A DNA stretch of 64,000 bases from Streptomyces sp. NBC_01296 (GTDB taxonomy: Bacteria > Actinomycetota > Actinomycetes > Streptomycetales > Streptomycetaceae), in the NCBI RefSeq assembly GCF_035984415.1, contig NZ_CP130720.1, positions 3,472,001 to 3,536,000 on the forward strand. The letters are read 5' to 3'. Below are positions 54,901 to 64,000 of this stretch, in pieces. The notes under the pieces were generated by a model. It made no database searches and was not told where the DNA came from. It was given only the letters and a program-made list of their open reading frames with translations. Position 1 is the stretch's first letter, and each line of letters begins with the position of its first letter. Made by a program: the position numbers and the translations under genes.

Positions 54901-57361
54901 GCGGCGTCAGCAGTTCGGGACCGGCCGGCTCTCCGGACACCGTGGAGCACACGCCCGTGCGGGGCGCCCGGTACTCCACCGATCGGGCGACCTGCTCGTA
55001 CTCGGCGAGCATCGGCTCCATCAACGCCGAGTGGAAGGCGTGGCTGACCGTCAGCCGGGTCGTCTTCACGCCCTCGTCCGCCAGCTGGTCCTGCAGTGCG
55101 ACGATCGCCTCAGTCTCGCCCGAGAACACCGTCGCCGCGGGCGCGTTCACCGCCGCCAACGAGACCGTCCCGGCCGCGAGCAGTTCCAGCGCCCGCTCCT
55201 GCGACACCGCGGCGGCGAGCATCGCTCCCCCGGTCGGCAGCGCGCCCATCAGTCGACCGCGGGCGGCAACGAGCCGGCACGCGTCGGCCAGCGACCACAC
55301 CTCGGCCACGTAGGCCGCGGCCAGCTCACCGATCGAATGCCCGACCACCACGTCCGGGGTCACGCCGAACGACTCCAGGAGGCGGTACAGCGCCACCTCG
55401 AACGCGAACAGCGCCGGCTGCGTGAATTCCGTCCGGTCGAGCAGGGCCTTGCCCTCGGTGTCGGCGGCGCCGTTCCCGCCGCCCCCGGTCCCGCCGAACA
55501 TGACCTCGCGCAGCGAGACCCCCAGCAGGGCGTCGAATTGCGCGCACACCTCGTCGAGGGCAGCGGCGAACACGGGGAACGCGGCGGCCAGCCCTGCGCC
55601 CATGCCGAGGCGCTGCGCGCCCTGACCGGTGAACAGGAAGGCCGTCTCGCCGGTGGTGGCGACACCCGACACCACGTGCGGGGACGCCGAACCCGCGGCC
55701 AGGGCCGTGAGGCCGGCGAGCAGACCGGCCCGGTCGGATCCGAGCACCGCGCCGCGCCGACCCAGCTGGGCGCGCGCAGCGGTCAGGACGGCAGCGACAT
55801 CGGCGTCATCCGCCTCGGGGTGGTCGGCGAGCCAGGCCAGCAGCCGGCTCGCCTGCGCCCGCAGCGCGGTCTCCGACTTGGCCGAGAGCAACCACGGTGC
55901 CGGCAGCGCCGGTCGGCCCGGCTCCGATTGCCGTACGACGGCATCCGGTCCTGTCACCGGATCGGCAGCAGGCTCGCGCGGCGCCTCTTCGAGGATCACG
56001 TGGGCGTTGGTCCCGCTGATCCCGAAGGACGACACGCCCGTACGGCGCGGACGCTCGAGCTCGGGCCACTGCTGAGCCTGCGTCAGCAGCTGCACCGTGC
56101 CCGCCGACCAGTCGACCTCGGGGGTCGGCTCGTCCACGTGCAGGGTCGAGGGCATGACCCCGTTGCGCATCGCCATGACCATCTTGATCACGCCCGCGAC
56201 ACCCGCCGCGGCCTGCGTGTGACCGATGTTCGACTTGAGGGAACCCAGCCACAGCGGGTTGTCGTCCCCGCGGGCCCGGCCGTAAGCGGACAGCAGCGCC
56301 TGCGCCTCGATCGGGTCGCCCAGCCTCGTACCCGTACCGTGCGCCTCCACGACGTCCACCTCGGACGGCGACAGCCGCGCATTGGCCAGCGCGGCCTGGA
56401 TGACCCGCTCCTGCGAAGGCCCGTTCGGCGCGGTCAGCTGGCTGCTCGCACCGTCCTGGTTCACCGCGGAACCACGGATCACCGCCAGCACCCGGTGCCC
56501 GCTGCGCTCGGCGTCCGACAGCCGCTCCAGCACCAGCACGCCCACGCCCTCGGCCCAGCCCGTGCCGTCCGCCGACGACGAGAACGCCTTGCACCGCCCG
56601 TCCGGCGACAACCCGCGCTGCCGGGAGAACTCCACGTACGTGCCCGGTGTCGCCATCACCGTCACACCACCGGCAAGCGCCATCGAGCACTCACCCTGAC
56701 GCAGCGACTGGGCGGCAAGGTGAAGCGCGACGAGCGAGGAGGAACACGCGGTGTCGACCGTCACCGCCGGCCCCTCCAAGCCGAAGGTGTAGGACAACCG
56801 ACCCGAGGCGACGCTGCCCGCGCTTCCGGTCAGCAGGTAGCCCTCGAAGTCCTCGGGCGCCTGGGGGGTCCGGGAGCCGTAGTCGTCGTACATGACGCCC
56901 ATGTACACCCCGGTACGGGTGCCCCTCAGCGCGGTCGGGGCGATGCCCGCGTGCTCGAAGGCCTCCCAACCCGTCTCCAGCAGCAACCGCTGCTGGGGAT
57001 CCATCGCCGCCGCCTCGCGAGGACTGATGCCGAAGAACTCGGCGTCGAACCGGTCCGCCTCGTACAGGAAGCCGCCCTCGCGGCAGTACGAGGTCCCGAG
57101 GTGGTCGGGGTCGGGGTGGTACAGGTTTTCCAGGTCCCAGCCGCGGCCCTGCGGGAAGGGGCCGACCGCGTCGCGTTCGGCGCTCAGCAGCTCCCACAGG
57201 TCGTCCGGGGAGGCGACACCGCCCGGGAGTCGGCATGCCATGCCCACGATCGCGATCGGCTCGTGTGCGCGCTCCTCCAGGTCCTGCACACGCTGACGGC
57301 TCTCCCGCAGGTCGACCGTTGCCCGCTTGAGGTAGTCGCGAAGTTTCTGCTCGTTGTTCAT
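45905..57361 (-). CDS. Modular type I PKS, two modules plus terminal thioesterase, 3818 aa
   Basis: Domains in order (residues approximate): N-terminal docking coil 1-33 ([20 protein letters not shown]); KS 34-460 (TACSSS, EAHGTGT, KSNIGH); AT 570-870 (GHSIGE, HAFH, malonyl type); DH 950-1225 ([10 protein letters not shown] and DATFH, intact); KR 1420-1600 ([17 protein letters not shown]-type); ACP 1705-1770 (LGFDSL); KS 1800-2225; AT 2330-2640 (HAFH, malonyl); DH 2705-2975 ([10 protein letters not shown], Gly changed to Asp; DAVFH present); KR 3170-3350 (LDD, B-type); ACP 3465-3535; TE 3590-3818 (GYSAGG, later DHF). The TE makes this the last enzyme of the line. Its start lies 2 bp after the previous PKS stop and the Shine-Dalgarno is inside that gene. 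The two modules resemble each other closely. Confidence 0.95.
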   Translation of the reverse strand: MNNEQKLRDYLKRATVDLRESRQRVQDLEERAHEPIAIVGMACRLPGGVASPDDLWELLSAERDAVGPFPQGRGWDLENLYHPDPDHLGTSYCREGGFLYEADRFDAEFFGISPREAAAMDPQQRLLLETGWEAFEHAGIAPTALRGTRTGVYMGVMYDDYGSRTPQAPEDFEGYLLTGSAGSVASGRLSYTFGLEGPAVTVDTACSSSLVALHLAAQSLRQGECSMALAGGVTVMATPGTYVEFSRQRGLSPDGRCKAFSSSADGTGWAEGVGVLVLERLSDAERSGHRVLAVIRGSAVNQDGASSQLTAPNGPSQERVIQAALANARLSPSEVDVVEAHGTGTRLGDPIEAQALLSAYGRARGDDNPLWLGSLKSNIGHTQAAAGVAGVIKMVMAMRNGVMPSTLHVDEPTPEVDWSAGTVQLLTQAQQWPELERPRRTGVSSFGISGTNAHVILEEAPREPAADPVTGPDAVVRQSEPGRPALPAPWLLSAKSETALRAQASRLLAWLADHPEADDADVAAVLTAARAQLGRRGAVLGSDRAGLLAGLTALAAGSASPHVVSGVATTGETAFLFTGQGAQRLGMGAGLAAAFPVFAAALDEVCAQFDALLGVSLREVMFGGTGGGGNGAADTEGKALLDRTEFTQPALFAFEVALYRLLESFGVTPDVVVGHSIGELAAAYVAEVWSLADACRLVAARGRLMGALPTGGAMLAAAVSQERALELLAAGTVSLAAVNAPAATVFSGETEAIVALQDQLADEGVKTTRLTVSHAFHSALMEPMLAEYEQVARSVEYRAPRTGVCSTVSGEPAGPELLTPQYWVRQVREAVRFAPAVQSLVDAGVRRFVEVGPDAVLAALTRQTLPDEVASRSLVAAGSRRSVDEVDQFLQLLAAAHCSGMTVDWAPLSPRRPVTHLDLPVYAFQQRRYWVQPDDDALGDMGRAGLSTLDHPMLRVAAPLAGRDEWLFSGRLSTTDHPWIADHTAFGAVLLPGTGFVDLALAAGRRLELPVVDELVLATPLLFDGDAAVDVQLSVTEPDHTGRRRLSIHSRAVTGTERSHPGEPDWTLHATGTLAPADGVTPDWTDPDWPPADGTPIDGTRLYDRLADLGFGYGPSFQDVRAAWTSDDDVFAEVALDEATAGRAAGFGVHPALLDATFHAAIDVLAEDLPDGRLPLPFSFNGVRVLRPGATAVRARIIRSGSEKVRIDACDATGAAVLSIDAVLARPADATALAGTRSPLYAVDWTPVTAPAVSDRHLVALGRAVAGCAETFEDVAAFATGGGHTGATVVWSPETASADGDDVPATLRTAVHTALAVLRDWLTEPGCADSTLIVLTRNGAGLPGETPDPAAAAVRGLVRSAQSEYPGRIVQVDLDDNDLADLPRRIAAAVAADEPQLAIRGGATLAPRLVRATPLEPAGGHFGDGTVLITGGAGGLGAVTARHLVTRHGVRSLLLVSRRGLAAPGVEELVTELTALGADVRVAACDVSDRAAVAALLESVPAHQPVTAVVHTAGVADDGTIETLTAEQVDRVLAPKADAAWHLHELTRDMDLSAFVLFSSAGPLLGGQGQGNYAAANAALDALAQTRRSAGLPAHSLAWGLWKRGMAEALNDPGAEHLVRQIRTRLGLSPIEPDTGMQMFDHALTTGEPVLMTALLDTPALTALGRLGTLPALLRGLIRVPSRGRVADSPLRQRLLDAPADQWEALIRGEVRAIAAAVLGHESADAIDPETPFTDLGFDSLGGVEFRNRVTAATGVQLPSTLVFDYPTAAAVAGFLRTRVDGSEPTRPRPAPTSARGRARADEPIAIVGMSCRYPGGVENPDQLWELIAGRVDAITPIPGDRGWDLERLYDADPGKPGKIYTREGGFLQAAGDFDAAFFGIGPREAAAMDPQQRLMLEASWEALEDAGIDPTSLRGSDTGMYAGVMYQDYGYSARDAADGAAEGYLATGAAGSVVSGRVSYALGLEGPAVTVDTACSSSLVALHVAAQALRAGETSLALVGGVTVMSTPLLFVEFSRQRALSPDGRCKPFSNAADGVSWAEGVGVLALERLSDAQRNGRPVLAVIRGSAINQDGASNGLTAPNGPSQERVIAQALVNAGVAAAEVDAVEAHGTGTTLGDPIEAQALINAYGQDRAEPLRIGSLKSNIGHTQAAAGVGGVIKMVQALQHEVLPPTLHVDAPSQHVEWSAGAVRILTEAEPWPAGQRPRRAGVSSFGISGTNAHVILEEAPAAPPRPVDPPRPEALPLLLSARTTAALRTQARRLYDALSERPELDLTDVAVTLALHRAQLEQRAAVVGPDRETLLAALARLAADETGSGIANGAGQTGTTAFLFTGQGAQRIGMGAGLYRAFPAFAAALDEVCAQFDAHLGHSLRDVMFGAPAAAGGATAEALLDRTEYAQPALFAFEVAMYRLVESFGVTPDVVAGHSIGELAAAYVAGVWSLPDACRLVAARGRLMGALPTGGSMLAAAVPEVRAVELLAAVHADPAAAAVSLAAVNAPDAVVFSGNTEAVSALESRLVAEGVKTSRLRVSHAFHSALMDPMLTEFAEIAAGLTYHEPRIPLCSTVSGAFAGDSLGTPEYWVRQVREAVRFAPAVQSLLDSGVRLFVELGPDAVLTTMTRAALPTDLAARVSVVAGSRRTVAEPEQLVAALATAHGAGRPVRWADYFGARPQARITLPTYPFQHERFWLLPAEAAAPLAGADSVDHPLLHAQVQLAGKDEWLFTGRLSLRTHPWLADHALFDTVLMPGTGFVELALAAGARLGVPRLAELALAAPLVLTPDGAADIQLAVGEPDADGHRTVAVHARAADAWVLHARGLLTPAAPAAAPDWAQVWPPVAGDPVDGQQVYRALGDLGFGYGPVFQGVRAAWSRGEEVFADLALDTDTAARATAFGLHPALLDAVFHAAVGPLAEGGPDGRVPLPFAFDGVQLAQSGADALRVRIARTAPNTLCVEAVDATGALVLSMESVRARPIEQQELARLRGAAPLFDLEWVAVPAASEADAGRVVVLGDPATIEAPEPPTRCGDLAELAVLRDAPDTVVWSAPRGTGADAADVHAGVLTTLALLQGWMGDERPGRLAIVTHTAAGLPGEEPDLVGAAVAGLVRSAQSEHPGRFLLIDHDRDVLPVKSLADAVARDEPHVAVRGGRLLAPRLQPLPATEPGVPPSFDQGTVLITGGTGGIGAILARHLVAAHGARRLLLTSRRGAAADGAAELAAELTGLGARVRVVACDVTERTAVQALLADIDTDAPLTAVIHAAGVLDDGTIDTLTTAQTTRVLAPKVDAALHLHELTRDLDLSAFVLFSSAAPLLGGQGQGNYAAANSALDALARVRRSAGLPAHSLAWGLWTVGMAGILSGDGAEQYARQIRARLGLVPIDPESGMALFDHALATDRATPTTALLDTAALTDLARGGTLPAVLRGMIRVSPAAARTGVSLARQLAALPDADRDGVVLREVRNVASAVLGHLSGDAIDPHAPFTELGFDSLGAVEFRNRLAQLTGLELPSTLIFDHPTAADVAKLVRSLIEESDTGVVEQAPVGVRGTITDLVSAAHRRGELAGAMPLLTASSALMTTYPAGEAAAQRPAASQLLARGAAAPALVCIPSFLAGSGTHQFARLARELGVGGERQVSALRLPGVRAGDDLPATWAAAIESLAAAVAPELERGPVALIGYSAGGAIAHAVARRLEDDGARLAGVAMIDTYSPEDHELNRLVLTNALGQILSRDNALTPVDDHGLVSMGGYVRIYPEREAKPIAAPTLNLRATVTLSSFGDVDPVPDWQHRGPAEYIEGDHFSIIEGQAAETAAHLRRWLDSLGGR

Positions 57362-57363
57362 GT

Positions 57364-60300
57364 CTACCTGCCGAGTTCGTTGTCAAGTGCTGCGAAGAGT
57401 TCGTCGTCGGTCGCCAGGTCGATGTCGGCGCCGTCGGGGCCGCCGTCCATCGCCCGGAGCAGGCCGCGCAGTCGCGCGGTGTACCTTCCTGCCGGTCCGT
57501 CGCTGTCCGACGCGCCGGAGGCCCAGAGAGCGGCCTCGAGTGTGTCCAGGGCCTCCTGGACCGGGTCCGCCACTTCGCCGACCAGCTCGCCCCGCAGGTG
57601 TTCGGCGACGGCTTGCGTGGTCGGGTGGTCGAAGACGAGCGTGCTGCTCAACCGCAGCCCGCTGGCGGTGTCCAGCCTGTTGCGGAATTCGACCGCGGTG
57701 AGCGAGTCGAAGCCCAGGTCCAGCAGTCCGCGCTGGACGTCGATCGTCCGCGGGGCCGGGTGGGCAAGGACGATGCCGACCTGTTCCCTGACGAAGTCGA
57801 GCAGCAGCTGCTGCTGCTGCGCCTCGCTCAGGCCCGTGAGCCGCTGCGCCAGCGGGATCTCCGCCGGAGCGGAGGTGCGCCGGCCGGCTCGGCGCTCAGT
57901 GCGCACCAGGCCCCGGTACAGCTCGGGCAATGCGTCCCCGAGGCCCCGCAGTACCGCGAGGTCGAGTGCCACCGGCGCGAGCACCGGTCGGATCCCCGCC
58001 CCGCCGCCGGCTTGTGGCGCCTTGGCTCCGGCCAGGGCCGTGTCGAGGGCCGCGAGTGCCCGGTCGGTCGGCATCGGCAGGATCCCGTTGCGTGCGAGCC
58101 TGGCCCGGTCGGCACGGTCGAGGTCGCTCGCCATGCCGTCCTGCCACATGCCCCAGGCGAGGGACACGGCGGGCAGGCCCTCGGCGCGCCGGTGTGCGGC
58201 GAGCGCGTCCAGGAAGGTGTTTCCGGCGGCGTAGTTGGCCTGTCCGGCGTTGCCCACCAGGCCGGCGACGGAAGAGAAGAGGACGAAGTCCGTCAGCTCC
58301 AGTCCGGCGGTCAGCTCGTGCAGGTTCCAGGCGGCTTCCACCTTCGGCCGCAGGACCCGGGAGAGGCTCTCCGGGCTCATGGCCTCCAGCGTGGCGTCCT
58401 CGACGACTCCGGCCGCGTGCACGACCGCGGTGAGCGGGTACTCGTCCGGGATCGAGGCGAGCAGCCCGGCCAGCGCGTCGCGGTCGGCCGCGTCGCACGC
58501 CGCGACCCGTACGTCCGCGCCGAGCGCCGTCAGTTCGGCGACCAGGTCCTGCGCCCCGCCCCGCCGGCTGGTGAGCAGCAGGCGACGGGCGCCGCGGCCG
58601 GTCACCAGGTGCCGGGCGACCTGGGCTCCGAGTGCGCCCGTGCCACCGGTGATCAGCACCGTGCGCTCCGGGTCGAACGCGTCGTCCACGTCCGGGGTAC
58701 GGACCGGGTGCGGGACCTTGGCGAGCCGGGTCACCCAGGCCTGTCCCCCGTGCAGTTCGAGCTGCGGCCGGGGGTCGGCCAGGGCCGCGGCCAGCAGCTC
58801 GCGGCCGGCCGGCAGGCCGTCCGTGATCACGTGCTGGAAACGTCCCGGGTGTTCCGACTCGGCCGTCCGCATCAGCCCGGAGAGTGCGCTGTGCGCCAGT
58901 TCCCCGGTGCTGACCACGGCGAGCCTCGCTCCGGCCGGCGCGTCGGTGGCGAGCCACTGCCGCATGACCGCCAGCACCTCCTCCGTGACCCGGCCGGTCT
59001 CCTGCGCCGTGGCCGGGCGTACCGGGAGGACGACCACGTCGGGTGCGGCCGCGCCGTCCGCCGTCGAGGCGGCCAGGTCGGCGAGGTCGGCGTGGTGCTC
59101 GGCAACGAGTCCGAGGTCGGCCCCGCCGAGGACCACGATGGTCGTGTCGCCACCGGTGGGGAGTTCCACACCGGCCCGCTCCACCGCGTACACGTGCTGG
59201 TCGGAGGGGCGGGTCAGCGCGGTCCCCGCCGGCAGGGCCCGCAGGGCGAGCGATGCGACGGTGGCGACCGGCGCGCCCGTCTCGTCGGCGACGGCGACCG
59301 CGACCGTTCCGTCCGGGCCGGTCGACAGCTTGACCCGCAGGGTGCCGGTCCGGGACCCGGTCAGCTGGACGCCGCCGAAGGAGAAGGGCAGCCGCAGTTC
59401 GGCCGACTCCTCCAGGAACAGTGTGTGCAGCGCGGCGTCGAACAGTGCCGGGTGCAGGGCGAATCCCTCAGGGTCGACGGACGTCCGTACCTCGGCGTAA
59501 AGGTCCTCGCCCGAGCGCCATGCCGCCTGGAGGCCCTGGAAGGCGGGGCCGTAGCCGTAGCCCTGGTCGGCGAGGCGGTCGTACAGGTCCTCGACCGGCT
59601 GGGTTTCGGCGCCGGCCGGAGGCCAGGACGCGAGGTCGGGTTCAGGGCCGCCGGGAACGGCGGCCACCACGGTGCCGGTGGCGTGCCGGTTCCAGACGTC
59701 GCCTTCCCGGTCCCCGCGCGAGTGAACGGCGACGGGCCTGCGGCCGTCCGCGTCGGGGCCGCCGACGGTGATCTGGAGCTGGAGCGCGCCCTCGTCGGGA
59801 AGGACCAGGGGTGCCTGGAGGACGAGTTCCTCCAGCCGCTCGCAGCCGAGTGCGGCGCCCGCGTGGAGCGCGAGCTCCACCAGGGCCGTGCCCGGGACCA
59901 GCAGGGTGCCGGCGACGGCGTGGTCGGCGAACCAGGGGTGGCTGCGGGCCGAGATCCGGCCGGTGAACAGGACCCCGTCGGAGTCGGCGAGCGCAACCGC
60001 GGCCCCGAGCAGCGGGTGCCGTGCGGAGTCGAGTCCGGCCGAGGTGACGTCGCCGCCGCCGGGCCCCTCCGCGAGCCAGTAGCGCCGGCGCTGGAAGGGG
60101 TAGGTCGGCAGGTCCGCGGCCGGTCCGGCGTTCTCGCCGAACAGTGCGCGCCAGTCCACCGGCACGCCCCGTACGTGGGCGTGGGCCAGGGCGGTGACGG
60201 CGGTGTGCGGCTCGTGGCGCCCGCCGCGCAGCACCGGGACCAGGAGCGATCCCGCGTCGAGGAAGTCCTGCCCCATCGCGCTGAGCACGCCGTCCGGGCC

Positions 60301-63300
60301 GAGCTCCAGGAAGGTCCGTACGCCTTCGGCCTCCAGGGCGCGTGCCGCGTCCAGGAAGCGCACGGGCCGGCGGACGTGCCGGACCCAGTACTCGGGCGTG
60401 GTCAGTTCCTCGGCGCCGACCGGCTGCCCGGTCAGGGTGGAGACGATCGGGATGGTGGGCGCGGCGAACGTGAGCCCCTTCGCCACCGTTTGGAATGCGT
60501 CCAGCATCGCGTCCATGTGCGGGGAGTGGAAGGCGTGGCTGACGCGCAGCCGCTTGGTCTTGCGTCCCCGGGCGGCGAGTTCGGCTCCGACGGCCTCGAC
60601 GGCTTCCGCGTCGCCCGAGAGCACCACGGAGGCGGGGCCGTTGACGGCGGCGATGCCCAGCAGGTCCTCCCGTCCGGCGAGCAGCGGCAGCACCTCCTGC
60701 TCCTCGGCCTGCACGGCGAGCATCGCGCCGCCGCCGGGCAGTGCCTGCATCAGCCGGCCGCGGGCCGCGACGAGCTGCGCCGCGTCCGCCAGCGAGAGGA
60801 CGCCGGCGACGTGCGCGGCGGCCAGCTCACCGATGGAGTGGCCCGCGAGGAAGTCCGGCCGTACGCCCCAGCCTTCGAGGAGCCGGAAGAGCGCGACCTC
60901 GGTGGCGAACAGGGCGGCCTGCGTGAAGCCGGTCTGGTCCAGCGGCGCCGGGTCCTCACCGAAGAGGACGTCGAGCAGCGGCCTTTCCAGCCATGGGTCG
61001 AGCTCTTCGCATACGGTGTCCAGGGCCTCGGCGTAGGCGGGGTAGGCGGTGTACAGCTCCCGGCCCATGCCGAGTCGCTGGCTGCCCTGACCGGTGAAGA
61101 GGAAGGCCGTACGGCCGTCCACGGGTGTACCCCGCACGGTCGGCGCCGCGAATCCGTCGACCGCTTCGGCGGCGGTGGAGGCCACCACCACGGCGCGGTG
61201 CGGCAGTCCGGCCCGTCCGACGGCCAGGGTCCGGCCCGTCGATGCCAGGTCCTGCTGCCCGGTGTCGGCGAGGGCCGCGCCCACCCGGTCGGCCTGTGCC
61301 AGCAGGGCCGCGTCGTTGTGCGCGGACAGCAGCAGCGGCACGACGGGCATCGGCTCGGCTGGCGGGAGCGTCCCCTCGGCCGGCGGCTGCTCCACGATGA
61401 CGTGGGCATTGGTACCGCTGATGCCGAAGGAGGACACGCCTGCCCGGCGCGGCCGCTCGGACTCGGGCCACGGCACCGCCTCGGTGAGCAGTTCCACCTC
61501 GCCGGCGGACCAGTCCACGTGCGGGCTGGGCTCGTCGATGTGGAGGCTCTTGGGGAGCACCCCGTGCTGCATCGCCATGACCATCTTGATGACGCCGGCC
61601 ACACCGGCGGCGGCCTGGGAGTGTCCGATGTTGGACTTCAGGGAGCCCATCAGGAGGGGCGACGGGCGCTCCTGCCCGTAGGTGGCGAGTACGGCCTGGG
61701 CCTCGATCGGGTCGCCCAGCGTGGTGCCGGTGCCGTGGGCCTCCAGCGCGTCGACGTCCGCGGTGGTCAGGCCCGCGCTGGTCAGGGCTTGGCGGATCAC
61801 CCGCTCCTGGGCGGGGCCGTTGGGGGCGGTGAGGCCGTTGCTCGCACCATCCTGGTTGACGGCGGTTCCGCGGATCACGCCGAGGATCCGGCGGCCGTTG
61901 CGCTGGGCGTCGGAGAGCCGCTCCAGCAGGAGGATTCCGGCGCCTTCGGCCCAGGCCGCCCCGTCCGCCTGCGCGGAGAAGGACTTGCACCGGCCGTCCG
62001 GTGCCAGGCCGCGCTGCCGGCTGAACTCGACGAACAGGGTGGGCGCGGCCATGACGGTCACACCGCCGGCCAGGGCCAGCCCGCATTCGCCGTTCCGCAG
62101 CGCCTGCGCGGCGAGGTGGACGGAGACGAGCGAGGAGGAGCAGGCGGTGTCGACGGTGATCGCCGGTCCCTGCAGGCCGAGGGTGTAGGCGACGCGGCCG
62201 GAGGCGACACTGACCGTGCTGCCGACCGACAGGTAGCCCTCCAGGGCCTCGGGGGCGTCCTTCAGGCGTGCCGCGTAGTCGTTGGCCATGACACCGGCGA
62301 ACACACCGGTCTGGCTGCCCTTGAGCGAGGTCGGGTCGATGCCCGCGCGCTCGAAGGCCTCCCAGCAGATTTCCAGCAGCAGGCGCTGCTGCGGGTCGAT
62401 GGCGGTGGCCTCCCGGGCGCTCACCCCGAAGAGCTCGGGGTCGAACTGCGGAGCCTCGTAGAGGAATCCGCCGTGCCGGGTGTACGAGGTGCCCATGTGG
62501 TCGGGGTCCGTGTCGTACAGGCCGTCCAGGTCCCAGCCGCGGTCGTTCGGGAACGGGCCGATGGCGTCCCGCTCGTCGGACAGCAGCGCCCACAGCTCCT
62601 CGGGGGAGCTGACCTCGCCCGGGTAGCGGCAGGCCATGGCGACGATCGCGATCGGCTCGTCGCAGGCTCCGACGACCGGTTCGGCCACGGTCACCGCGGC
62701 GGCGGCCGAGCCGAGCAGTTCGGTCCGCAGGAAGCCGGCCAGCTCGACCGTGCTCGGGTGGTCGAACACCAGCGTCGCGGGCAGCTTCAGACCTGCGGCC
62801 GCGTTCAGCCGGTTGCGCAGTTCCACCGACTTGAGCGAGTCGAAGCCCAGGTCGTTGAAGGACCGGTCGGGCGCGACCTGGTCGGCGTCGGTGTGCCCCA
62901 GTACGGAGGCGACCACGCCGCGGACCAGTTCCAGCAGCGCGCGCTCCTGGTCCTGGAGGGCCAGGGGCGCCAGGCGTTCCCGGAGGGAGTTCCCGCCCGC
63001 CTGCTCGCCGACGGCGGCGCGCCGCGCCGGGCGCACCAGGCCGTGGAAGAGCGCGGGCAGGGTGCCGTCCTCGCTCTGTGCCCGCAGTCCGGTGTAGTCC
63101 AGCAGCGCCGGAACGAGCACCGGCCCACGGGTCGCGAGGGCCGCGTCGAACAGCGCCAGCCCCTGCTCGCTGCCGATGGGGGCGATGCCGCCCCGGGACA
63201 TGCGGGCGAGGTCGGCGTCGGTCAGGTGACCGGTCATCCCGCTGCCCTCGGCCCACAGGCCCCAGGCCAGCGACGTACCGGGCAGGCCCAGGGCCTGGCG

Positions 63301-64000
63301 GTGGTGCGCGAGGGCGTCCAGATAGGTGTTGGCCGCGGCGTAGTTGGCCTGTCCCGCGGTGCCGACCGTACCGGCCAGCGAGGAGAACAGGACGAACGCG
63401 TCCAGTTCCAGGTCGGCCGTCAGCTCGTGCAGGTGCCGGGCGGCATCGACCTTGGGGCGCAGTACGGTGTCGAGCTGCTCGGCCGTGAGGGCGTGCAGCG
63501 TGCCGTCGTCGAGGACGCCGGCGGTGTGCAGGACCGCGGTGAGCGGGTGCTCCGAGGGGATCGCGTCCAGCATCGCGGCGACCGCCATGCGGTCGGCCGT
63601 GTCACAGGCGACCACGGACACGTCGGCTCCGTGGGCCGTGAGTTCGGCCTCCAGCTCCGCCATGCCCGCCGCGCCCCGGCCGCGGCGGCTCGCCAGCAGC
63701 AGGTGCCGTACGCCGTGTTCGGCGACGAGGTGGCGGGCGAACAGCCGGCCCAGGGTGCCGGTGGCGCCCGTGATGAGCACGGTGCCCTCGGGGTTCAGGG
63801 CGGGCACGGTGTCGCCCGTCGTCGGCGACTTGACCAGCCGCGGTACGAGCAGTGCCCCGTCCCGCAGGCTCACCTGCGCGTCCGGTACGGCCAGCGCACG
63901 GCCGAGCTCGGCCTCGGAGAGGTCCCAGTCCGTCAGGTCCAGCAGGCCGAACCGGTCGGGGTTCTCGGCCATGGCGGTACGCACCAGCCCCCAGACGGGA
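57364..64000 (-). CDS. Modular type I PKS, partial: KR-ACP then KS-AT-DH-KR-ACP
   Basis: The frame is open through the right edge ([18 protein letters not shown]), so the N-terminus is missing; ATG/GTG codons near 63,960-63,984 are internal. By position: KR about 63,800-63,200 ([18 protein letters not shown]-type, active); ACP about 62,970-62,720 (LGFDSL); KS about 62,660-61,390 (TACSSS, EAHGTGT, KSNIGH); AT about 61,110-60,250 (GHSIGE, HAFH, malonyl); DH about 60,030-59,230 ([10 protein letters not shown] and DAALH, intact); KR about 58,670-58,130 (GGTGALG, VED, NYAAGN); ACP about 57,780-57,590; C-terminal docking helices about 57,560-57,367 ending [15 protein letters not shown]. It hands its chain to the PKS downstream, with which it is co-transcribed. 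Confidence 0.95.
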   Translation of the reverse strand, partial: PVWGLVRTAMAENPDRFGLLDLTDWDLSEAELGRALAVPDAQVSLRDGALLVPRLVKSPTTGDTVPALNPEGTVLITGATGTLGRLFARHLVAEHGVRHLLLASRRGRGAAGMAELEAELTAHGADVSVVACDTADRMAVAAMLDAIPSEHPLTAVLHTAGVLDDGTLHALTAEQLDTVLRPKVDAARHLHELTADLELDAFVLFSSLAGTVGTAGQANYAAANTYLDALAHHRQALGLPGTSLAWGLWAEGSGMTGHLTDADLARMSRGGIAPIGSEQGLALFDAALATRGPVLVPALLDYTGLRAQSEDGTLPALFHGLVRPARRAAVGEQAGGNSLRERLAPLALQDQERALLELVRGVVASVLGHTDADQVAPDRSFNDLGFDSLKSVELRNRLNAAAGLKLPATLVFDHPSTVELAGFLRTELLGSAAAAVTVAEPVVGACDEPIAIVAMACRYPGEVSSPEELWALLSDERDAIGPFPNDRGWDLDGLYDTDPDHMGTSYTRHGGFLYEAPQFDPELFGVSAREATAIDPQQRLLLEICWEAFERAGIDPTSLKGSQTGVFAGVMANDYAARLKDAPEALEGYLSVGSTVSVASGRVAYTLGLQGPAITVDTACSSSLVSVHLAAQALRNGECGLALAGGVTVMAAPTLFVEFSRQRGLAPDGRCKSFSAQADGAAWAEGAGILLLERLSDAQRNGRRILGVIRGTAVNQDGASNGLTAPNGPAQERVIRQALTSAGLTTADVDALEAHGTGTTLGDPIEAQAVLATYGQERPSPLLMGSLKSNIGHSQAAAGVAGVIKMVMAMQHGVLPKSLHIDEPSPHVDWSAGEVELLTEAVPWPESERPRRAGVSSFGISGTNAHVIVEQPPAEGTLPPAEPMPVVPLLLSAHNDAALLAQADRVGAALADTGQQDLASTGRTLAVGRAGLPHRAVVVASTAAEAVDGFAAPTVRGTPVDGRTAFLFTGQGSQRLGMGRELYTAYPAYAEALDTVCEELDPWLERPLLDVLFGEDPAPLDQTGFTQAALFATEVALFRLLEGWGVRPDFLAGHSIGELAAAHVAGVLSLADAAQLVAARGRLMQALPGGGAMLAVQAEEQEVLPLLAGREDLLGIAAVNGPASVVLSGDAEAVEAVGAELAARGRKTKRLRVSHAFHSPHMDAMLDAFQTVAKGLTFAAPTIPIVSTLTGQPVGAEELTTPEYWVRHVRRPVRFLDAARALEAEGVRTFLELGPDGVLSAMGQDFLDAGSLLVPVLRGGRHEPHTAVTALAHAHVRGVPVDWRALFGENAGPAADLPTYPFQRRRYWLAEGPGGGDVTSAGLDSARHPLLGAAVALADSDGVLFTGRISARSHPWFADHAVAGTLLVPGTALVELALHAGAALGCERLEELVLQAPLVLPDEGALQLQITVGGPDADGRRPVAVHSRGDREGDVWNRHATGTVVAAVPGGPEPDLASWPPAGAETQPVEDLYDRLADQGYGYGPAFQGLQAAWRSGEDLYAEVRTSVDPEGFALHPALFDAALHTLFLEESAELRLPFSFGGVQLTGSRTGTLRVKLSTGPDGTVAVAVADETGAPVATVASLALRALPAGTALTRPSDQHVYAVERAGVELPTGGDTTIVVLGGADLGLVAEHHADLADLAASTADGAAAPDVVVLPVRPATAQETGRVTEEVLAVMRQWLATDAPAGARLAVVSTGELAHSALSGLMRTAESEHPGRFQHVITDGLPAGRELLAAALADPRPQLELHGGQAWVTRLAKVPHPVRTPDVDDAFDPERTVLITGGTGALGAQVARHLVTGRGARRLLLTSRRGGAQDLVAELTALGADVRVAACDAADRDALAGLLASIPDEYPLTAVVHAAGVVEDATLEAMSPESLSRVLRPKVEAAWNLHELTAGLELTDFVLFSSVAGLVGNAGQANYAAGNTFLDALAAHRRAEGLPAVSLAWGMWQDGMASDLDRADRARLARNGILPMPTDRALAALDTALAGAKAPQAGGGAGIRPVLAPVALDLAVLRGLGDALPELYRGLVRTERRAGRRTSAPAEIPLAQRLTGLSEAQQQQLLLDFVREQVGIVLAHPAPRTIDVQRGLLDLGFDSLTAVEFRNRLDTASGLRLSSTLVFDHPTTQAVAEHLRGELVGEVADPVQEALDTLEAALWASGASDSDGPAGRYTARLRGLLRAMDGGPDGADIDLATDDELFAALDNELGR

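Noticed and set aside
63960..63984. Start codon of the upstream PKS at 63984 or 63960
   Set aside because: The frame and KR-type similarity ([12 protein letters not shown]) continue to the window edge, so these are internal codons.

Overview
The window looks like Streptomyces, or a close actinomycete relative, chromosomal DNA. G+C is very high with strong G/C preference at third codon positions, GTG and TTG starts are common, several genes have leaderless-type promoters, a DasR-type site sits in a chitinase promoter, and the gene set is typical (Tad pilus locus, GTP-dependent PEP carboxykinase, F420-type oxidoreductase, modular type I PKS). I found no tRNA, rRNA or CRISPR array.

Left part (1-9.8 kb, minus strand): a compact Tad/Flp pilus operon. 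In transcription order it runs zinc-ribbon hypothetical, cpaB, tadZ, two tadE-like pseudopilins, tadA, tadB, tadC, histidine kinase, LuxR-type response regulator, Flp pilin, and a TadG-like gene that leaves the window at base 1. Most neighbours overlap or nearly abut, and a two-component system is embedded in the operon.

Middle part (10-37.6 kb): ordinary chromosomal functions. There is a secreted GH18 chitinase under a predicted DasR operator and a secreted M14 carboxypeptidase. A divergent D-amino-acid cassette follows (ridA-iclR against a D-threonine-aldolase-like enzyme and a D-aminoacylase), with a perfect inverted repeat in the control region. Next come YdcF-type, macrodomain, F420-type and alanine-aminotransferase genes, then a four-gene cassette (solute-binding-like protein, TelA, VWA lipoprotein, small membrane protein), pckG and a hemolysin III homologue. 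An envelope-glycan group ends this part: a processive GT2, a GT39-like transferase, a GT2-GtrA fusion and a secreted galactose-oxidase-like copper radical oxidase.

Right part (about 39.8-64 kb): accessory DNA. The boundary falls in a DUF255 (YyaL-type) gene that is broken by a 20-bp insertion inside its CxxC motif, and its 5' end has clearly different codon usage. Beyond it lie an atypical LuxR regulator with lower G+C, an IS1380-type transposase remnant, a HelD-type RNA polymerase recycling helicase, a 14-TM-type MFS exporter with a near-consensus promoter, and the 3' end of a modular PKS assembly line. The visible PKS covers a partial KR-ACP, then three complete KS-AT-DH-KR-ACP modules, all with malonyl-type AT motifs, and a terminal thioesterase.

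The PKS end would release a chain with up to three conjugated double bonds next to the carboxyl. The exporter and HelD between regulator and PKS look like export and self-protection genes. The resulting hypothesis, that the product targets RNA polymerase, is inference. The rest of the cluster lies beyond base 64000.
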